A stretch of 64,000 nucleotides of DNA from Trichobilharzia szidati (taxonomy: Eukaryota; Platyhelminthes; Trematoda; Strigeidida; Schistosomatidae), in assembly GCA_944472155.2 (NCBI GenBank), contig OX235279.1:139348920-139412919 (forward strand). Reading direction: 5' to 3'. How positions within the stretch are numbered: position 1 is the stretch's first letter; each line of letters starts with the position of its first letter. The notes under the pieces are model-generated. The model ran no database searches and was not told the DNA's origin. It saw nothing but the letters and a program-made list of their open reading frames with translations. Position numbers and translations under genes: made by a program. Shown here one piece after another: positions 58,515-64,000 of the stretch.

Positions 58515-58531
58515 GACATATACACACTGAG
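58515..58531. other. Palindrome spacer, inverted orientation
   Basis: Exact reverse complement of 49481-49497. Confidence 0.95.
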
Positions 58532-58571
58532 ACTGTGATATAAGAAGAAGAGGAAAGGCGAAAGTGACGAA

Positions 58572-60023
58572 TTAACACAGGACATCAGAACAACAACACA
58601 AATTTGTAGCTTGGCGACGAACTCCCCTGAGATAATCAATCACACTTTTCATATGTATATACTTGTTTAAATTATCACAATCATGATGACTAACCTCAAC
58701 ATCATTACTATTACTACTGCCACTGTCAGCGTTGTCTAAATCCACGTCTTTCCTGAATCCATTTGTCAGATGGCTTCTTTTATTACTGTCACTCTCTTTA
58801 TCAACAGCATCACCGTCAGCAACATCGTCTTCATTAGCAGTGACAGTATTCCGGGGAACATCAACAATCCTAGTGTTGTCATCATTATGCCTATTCATGA
58901 GGTTGTCATCATTGCCTGAGGTTTTTGTCACTTCTTCTGTCATTGTTTCCAGTAATCCTGTGGGGCTAGGTTTACTTAATAGGCAAGGTGTTGACTGTGA
59001 ATTGATTGGATCCAACTTGCCAATACTTCTTGACGCCAGTGAGGTCTGTAATCGTGAACGACGTGCTGGATTAAAGTGATTACAGTAACAACATCGAAAT
59101 GCTAAATATTCAAATTCTTCTGCTAATGCCATTCCATTATGCGAAGCACATTCCCTACAGATTAGAGCATACCGTTTATCAGGACCATCACCAACTAATA
59201 CATCCAAAAGTTTATCAACTATTGAACGTTCTCTAGGCAGAAGTGGTCTTAACAAACGTGGTTTGTTCATTGCTGGTGCCTGAACGGAACCATGCATAGA
59301 TGTACTACTACTTGGTTGTGTAGGCACACTTTGATTTGATAATCCAGTATTCGAAAGTTTATCACCTGCAGCAGCGTCGCAAGTATTTCTACGTCGTTTT
59401 TCTGACTGAGAGGATCCCAAGTTGATCATGGAGCCAAATCCAGGCCTTGCAAGCTTTCTTTCCTCTGCAGCCATGGAAGCGAGTGTTAATGGATCAAACC
59501 GCTTTAGAATCTGTTGCGCTTTGTTGTATGTCTCTTTCTCCCTCACATCCTCTAACAATTTTTGTTTTGTCGCACGCAGCTTTTTCAGTTTTTCATTTGT
59601 CCTGTTTACTCGTCTCAAGAATATCGTTCGGAGAAAATATTTCAACAGGAATATGCACAGCAGACACAGAGCGAATATCAGGCATACTGTGATTCGTCCT
59701 GTCACTGTTCGTGGCCAGTAATAGTAATAAACAGTGATGAAGCTTAGACCAAAGGTTATTAACGAGTAGAATATAAGCCTATATACGAGTTGCTTTTCTG
59801 AATCGATACTTTTTGATCGGTCACTCTCCAGTTGTAAGATGCCACTGAAACTCCTCTTGGGTGGACTATACGGGGACCTGTGTCGAAGGCCCAAGTGTCG
59901 CCCCTGGTTACTGTCAACGAAGTGAGTATAGAACGTGTATGGTTCGGGATATGTACGACAAAGAGTTCCACGATAATAGTTCTGTGGAAAGAGGGCGGTC
60001 TGTCGAAGATAGGAAAGCGGCAA
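58572..60023 (-). CDS. LNPK: Lunapark-like retrocopy, copy d
   Basis: 483 codons, open, mirror of copy c. Markers are Leu83, Thr226, Asp388. Thr226 matches copy a rather than its own palindrome partner. All four copies keep the two transmembrane segments, coiled coil, zinc finger and length, while the adjacent pol fragments have gained stops. Confidence 0.8.
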   Translation of the reverse strand: MPLSYLRQTALFPQNYYRGTLCRTYPEPYTFYTHFVDSNQGRHLGLRHRSPYSPPKRSFSGILQLESDRSKSIDSEKQLVYRLIFYSLITFGLSFITVYYYYWPRTVTGRITVCLIFALCLLCIFLLKYFLRTIFLRRVNRTNEKLKKLRATKQKLLEDVREKETYNKAQQILKRFDPLTLASMAAEERKLARPGFGSMINLGSSQSEKRRRNTCDAAAGDKLSNTGLSNQSVPTQPSSSTSMHGSVQAPAMNKPRLLRPLLPRERSIVDKLLDVLVGDGPDKRYALICRECASHNGMALAEEFEYLAFRCCYCNHFNPARRSRLQTSLASRSIGKLDPINSQSTPCLLSKPSPTGLLETMTEEVTKTSGNDDNLMNRHNDDNTRIVDVPRNTVTANEDDVADGDAVDKESDSNKRSHLTNGFRKDVDLDNADSGSSNSNDVEVSHHDCDNLNKYIHMKSVIDYLRGVRRQATNLCCCSDVLC

Positions 60024-60190
60024 AATTGGTTAATGAAACCTGTAGGTTTGAGAACGGTCGATTTATCGTGGGACTACCTTGGAGATCCGAGGATAAACAG
60101 ACGCTCTGTAACAGAGAGGTGGCAATGAAGAGACTTCTGAGTCTAAGAAAGAAGTTCCTAGTAAATTCAGATCTGTGGACCAAGTATTAA
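59861..60190 (+). pseudogene. BEL/Pao pol fragment with new stop, unit 2 right
   Basis: Duplicate of 50827-51237, shortened to 109 codons by a TAA at 60188-60190 (AAGTATTAAGAGG, against AAGTATAAAGAGG in the other three copies). Confidence 0.75.
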
Positions 60191-60245
60191 GAGGTCATCG
60201 ACAAGCACATAGTTAAAGGTTACGTGGAAAGACTGGCTAATCAGA

Positions 60246-60581
60246 ATGAACCAATGTGGCCCGGATTGTGAGGGATCACTAGTAGGATTGCCGCTGAGAT
60301 TCAGAATGTCTCCGGTTGCCACTGTCGCTAACATAGAAGAGATGTTTTTACACGTAAAGGTGCCAGAAAGTGAATTAGAATTAAAGGCAGATGCGGTTGC
60401 AGAAAGTATGGATACTAGTGAGACCGTCAGTGTAAATGATCCGAGTGTAGCCCAACTGTCGACAGATGTTAAAGCTGAACTGGAGCTAATAATGAAAGAT
60501 AGCAGTGATGGTAATCTTGCGGTTAGACAACCTTCTAAAGGTCGAACAGCAACAGCTTCTGATGCACCGCTGAGTTCTTGA
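60246..60581 (+). pseudogene. Chimeric BEL/Pao pol fragment, unit 2 right
   Basis: Duplicate of 51212-51592, ended early by a TGA at 60579-60581 (AGTTCTTGAACTGG, against AGTTCTTCAACTGG in unit 1). This is a second private stop in the same arm. Confidence 0.6.
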
Positions 60582-61508
60582 ACTGGTGTATGCGGCAGCC
60601 CGCCAATTGTTGCCAGTTCCAATTAACAAACGTTCAATGTTCACGTCAATTGACAGATGCCTTCACTCGTTGTAATCCCGCGTATCCAACCAACCCCTAT
60701 GTTTTTTCTTTGTCACTACTGATACTGCCTCACATTTGTGCTCATTAGAGTTCCATTTAATTTTTTTTTTATATACCTTTGGGCGCTACATGAAATGTGG
60801 TAACTTGAACAGGTGCACTTGTTTGCAAGCCTCTATATTGAAAGTCAGTCAGTCAAAATGGCGCATAGTCTAGGTATAACAAATGTTGGAAAGTGGATAA
60901 TAATCACCGAAATGTCAACAAATGATAATAGTATTTTTTTCATCTGGTTCTTGTCTAACTGAAAAAAGAACTATCTTACAATAATTCCCCCTTTTAACCA
61001 AGATAAGTTTCACACTTTGTCTCGTGAAATTTCACGAGTCATTTTATTTTATTTCTGCAGGTACAAGTGGAATTCATGAAGTGAGTATCCGCGAAATATG
61101 GAAGTTTCCCGTTGAGTTATGTATACAAAGGGCTGGTGAAATGCGGTACCTTACACAGACGCATCTACAGAGATCTAAGCATGCGTTAGTTCACGTGAAT
61201 TCTGGAGTTTGTTATGAGTAAACAACCATGAATTGATCATTCATTCTTCAACTACATTGACACTCCCTGGCAAAAAAGGGATCCATCCCTTTTTACCATC
61301 ACGACCAATACACGTTGACTTGAATGCCAGTGCGAGAACCTGGGCCACAAGGACAAAGCTGAAATGGAAAACAAAACAACAAAGCCAACACACCACAGGC
61401 ACACCCACACAACAATCTCACTCGTCAACAGGGACCTACGCCTTTCAGTTAAAGGCATCCTCTTGACATCTTGCAACATGTTCTAGCAACTGGCGATTAT
61501 GTCGCAAG

Positions 61509-61639
61509 ATTTGCGAAGAGTATCATGAGGTGCTGCTGTGGTCATGTTGCTTTCTGCAAGAGTCGTTCTAGCAAGTGGCGATTGACTCTTGCAGAAAGCA
61601 ACATGACCACAGCAGCACCTCATGATACTCTTCGCAAAT
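61509..61639. repeat. Perfect 56-bp-arm hairpin unique to unit 2
   Basis: The left arm 61509-61564 is the reverse complement of 61584-61639, with a 19-nt loop at 61565-61583 (GTTCTAGCAAGTGGCGATT). Unit 1 has only the right arm, preceded by the loop in the opposite orientation (about 52447-52465). Just upstream, 61471-61509 holds a second small inverted pair (CTTGCAACAT and ATGTCGCAAG) around a near copy of the loop. Confidence 0.9.
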
Positions 61640-62049
61640 CCTCCCATCTATTCAGTACCAATTACCACTGCTATCACTTGTCACTCACTCTGCCTCAGTC
61701 TTAGTAACGGTGACGTATGCAAGCTTCAGTCGTCTACACTCTCGCTCCCCGGCGTGTGCAACCACAGCCTAAATCGAAACATTCATTCTGGATCATTGAT
61801 TCCACAGCTAATCCTTGTCTGTGTGTGCATGCCATTCTCAGCACTAGACTCCCAGGCGTATACCATCAATCTGCTGTCTTTAACATCAATCAATTCATTC
61901 ACAGATGTAGAAGACTCGAAACAACTTCAGAAGTAAGCACAATGGAAATCTTAGTAAAATTATACAATACAACAAAATATGAAAACAACAAGTAAACACA
62001 GTGAATCCAAAAACACCAATTGATATGACACGCCATGCATATATAGTGC

Positions 62050-62250
62050 GTCGGTGGCACAGTGGTTAGGACTCTCGCCGACCATGCACATGGTCCGGGG
62101 TTCGATCCCCTGCCGGCGCACTCCCGATATCTATGGTCGGCCTGTAAATTTGGGCTACCGATATCCATGCTGAAAATTCCATACATGTACTCAAAATACG
62201 GTGTGGAATCAAGCTGTAAACAAAATAATAAAAAAATAAAAAAGATACAA
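62050..62250 (+). mobile_element. tRNA-derived SINE, copy 4
   Basis: Duplicate of the SINE at 52931-53134, produced by the tandem duplication rather than by a separate insertion. The A-rich tail is shorter. Confidence 0.85.
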
Positions 62251-62350
62251 ACAGTATACATAACCTCGCAGACCATGTCTTGATGTAATTCCTCTGAAGA
62301 ATCGCAGGACTTACACCAGTACGCCTGCAACCCCTCTCAGGTGGACGATT

Positions 62351-62986
62351 CTAAGTAGGAAACTCGTCAAGTGGTCCATCCTCTGACTCTCGACTCTCAG
62401 CACCTTCCAGCAGACACAGTTTCCTAATATTTCTCACCAACATGTCACAACGTGTTCTCACCTTAACCGTTCTCACAAACACATCACCACTACAGAGTAC
62501 CCTTTCAACCACTCCCAAAGGCCATCTACCTGTGGCACATTTATCTGCTACTAAGACTATATCACCGACCTTTAAGTTTCTGCACAACTTTTTCCACTTG
62601 TCTCTTGTTTGCAGTCTTAGGACATGCTCTTTTAACCATCTTTTCCAAAACATATCTTTCATGGACCTGGCTTGTTTCCATCTTTTAATCGTAGGTATTC
62701 GTTCCGCACTCAAGTACCCTATGCCACGGTTACCTCGCAATAACAATAATTTATTTGGAGTCAACACATCGAAATCCTTGTCGTCGTCCCTCACAGGTAA
62801 TAGAGGCCGGTCATTTGGTATTCGTTCAGCTTCACATAAAAATGTCTCCAACGTTTCGTCATTCAAACTTTGGTTTTTAATTATGGAGCTTAAAATAGGC
62901 TTAATAATTCCTATAAGTCTTTCCCATAGCCCATCTATGTGACTGGCATGTGGTGGGTTGAAGTGCCACTCAATGTTTCTTTTCAA
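62351..62986 (-). pseudogene. BEL/Pao integrase C-terminal part, unit 2
   Basis: Duplicate of 53237-53872 with two substitutions (TVKVRT, IRKLC). The WERL Glu and the C-terminal domain are kept. Confidence 0.9.
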
Positions 62987-63291
62987 TAACTCTTCATGAA
63001 CTCTCGTCTGGGGACCTTCGAAATGGTCTTCAAGCTCGGCGTGACAGCCAACAAAATTAGTCCCCTGCCACTGAACATCATCTTCGGTGTACCTCGGCGA
63101 TTTATAAATCTACGTAACGCCAGAAAGAATGAATCAGTAGTTAACGTATGAACCATGTCAAAATGCACAGCTCTCATTTTCAAACAAGTGAATAAACAGC
63201 CATATCTTTTGCATAGAGTTCTGCCTCTCTTCACTACAAAAGGTCCGAACAAATCCACTCCGACATAATAATAATAAGAATATATTCTCAT
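62983..63291 (-). pseudogene. BEL/Pao integrase core, frameshifted, unit 2
   Basis: Duplicate of 53869-54190. It carries the same damaged second-Asp site (about 63064-63076) and the same frame break, so the lesion predates the tandem duplication. The upstream TAA run is shorter. Confidence 0.85.
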
Positions 63292-63295
63292 TTTT

Positions 63296-64000
63296 TACAT
63301 GAGGGACGCCAGTTTACAGGCATAATCAATATGATAAATTACATATACGATTAGTAAACATATTTAATAATAGTAATTTAATAAAATGCATTTTTTCCTA
63401 CCTGTGTAGCACACACCAATTGTACTGGCATGGATAAGTATTATTTAAATTATATAAATTTGGTTCATGGTTAAATAATGTGGTTGCAGTCATTTTGTCT
63501 ATGGGAACAATATGATAACTAGTCATTCAATGGAGCAAATCAAGAAATATAGAAACATTGTCTTCGCATTAACACAAAAAAACCCAAGTATGTTTTGGAT
63601 GGCATACAAATACTTGAGAAAAAATAAAGCTTGAAGTAATTGCTTTGATGTGTACGGCATCGAGTCTTATTCTTTATTTATACCTAAATTTGGTAATAAT
63701 TTAAAATAAGTGATACACTTGTATACTTTTGTCAGCATTTTCATCGTAACATCACAAGTGGATTGTACTCAATGTGGACTAATAACAATGACAGTTTATA
63801 TATTCTTATAGACGGGTGTTTTCAAGAAATGCAAGCTATTTTTGTAGACACGATCAGTTATGTTGTAAGATACAATCACGAAGTATTATAAATCAATACT
63901 TTTTTATTGGTATGAAGGCATATTTCACAACTGTAATCCAAGTTACGTCGTGGGGAAATGCAATGCGTAATTCAAGAGGGAATTGTAAGATATCGGACCA
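63296..64000. other. AT-rich stretch without recognised gene, unit 2
   Basis: Copy of 54200-54904. No gene seen. The window ends inside it. Confidence 0.6.

Larger units (their letters stand above)
56459..60587. repeat. 4.1-kb palindrome, unit 2
   Basis: Position x pairs with 117046 minus x. Arms of about 2,056 bp flank a 17-bp spacer at 58515-58531, reading GACATATACACACTGAG, the reverse complement of the unit 1 spacer. The mismatch next to it is also swapped (TTATTTCACAG on the left, TGTGATATAAG on the right). Confidence 0.95.
61197..62350 (-). mobile_element. BEL/Pao 3' UTR and LTR start, unit 2
   Basis: Duplicate of 52163-53236 with the LTR start TGTCAATG at 61262. It includes the SINE and the new hairpin. 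Confidence 0.65.
55616..64000. repeat. Tandem unit 2 (incomplete at window end)
   Basis: Copy of 46582-54904, at least 8,385 bp. It differs from unit 1 by point changes, an inverted palindrome core, an 85-bp gain with a new hairpin near 61.5 kb, a shorter SINE tail and a shorter TAA run. Its end lies outside the window. Confidence 0.9.

Overview
The window looks like a repeat-dense piece of a flatworm nuclear genome, most likely a digenean and plausibly a schistosomatid. The evidence is the mix of element families: RTE-type and CR1-type non-LTR retrotransposons, Penelope-like elements, BEL/Pao LTR elements and a tRNA-headed SINE. A 31-bp intron and compact AT-rich host gene pieces agree with this. 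The species assignment is an inference. No bacterial, viral-genome, CRISPR or operon features were seen.

Region 1 (1-31.9 kb) is a mosaic of repeated blocks. A 4.2-kb block made of decayed RTE retrotransposons (1124-5332) recurs inverted at 17288-21496. A 2.0-kb block (15185-17208) recurs inverted at 24227-26250, and part of it recurs directly at 29054-29924. A third block D (5338-6065 plus 10011-10508) recurs at 29923-31882. Insertions into these blocks can be dated against the empty copies in the same window: a SINE (250-459), a CR1 element (6066-10010) that itself carries a SINE, a Penelope-like element (21497-23736, 14-bp target duplication) and a truncated histone H4 cassette (31429-31785, 8-bp target duplication). 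The only intact-looking host gene here is an intronless 82-residue secreted Thr/Ser-rich protein with its own TATA box and AATAAA. It is present three times with identical protein (15491-15739 minus, 25696-25944 plus, 29274-29522 plus).

Region 2 (31.9-46.5 kb) holds non-LTR fragments, the 3' end of an unidentified host gene with a 31-bp intron (35141-35389), a 32-bp minisatellite, a second CR1 element on the minus strand (about 36090-40215), the 5' LTR, gag and protease of a BEL/Pao element (minus, about 40463-42356), a U2AF large-subunit-like coding region with three RRM-type domains (42574-43749 minus), and two unidentified possible exons (44606-45098).

Region 3 (46.6-64.0 kb) is a tandem duplication with a period of 9,034 bp. 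Each unit contains a near-perfect 4.1-kb palindrome with a 17-bp spacer, and each palindrome arm carries one open 483-codon frame whose residues ~75-483 are a Lunapark (ER three-way-junction protein) retrocopy joined to antisense BEL/Pao pol. There are therefore four Lunapark-like copies in 12 kb. The palindrome core, meaning the spacer and one marker variant, is inverted between the two units, while other variants are shared by both arms of one palindrome. This points to arm-to-arm inversion and gene conversion. Flanking BEL/Pao integrase and pol fragments are broken by frameshifts and stops.
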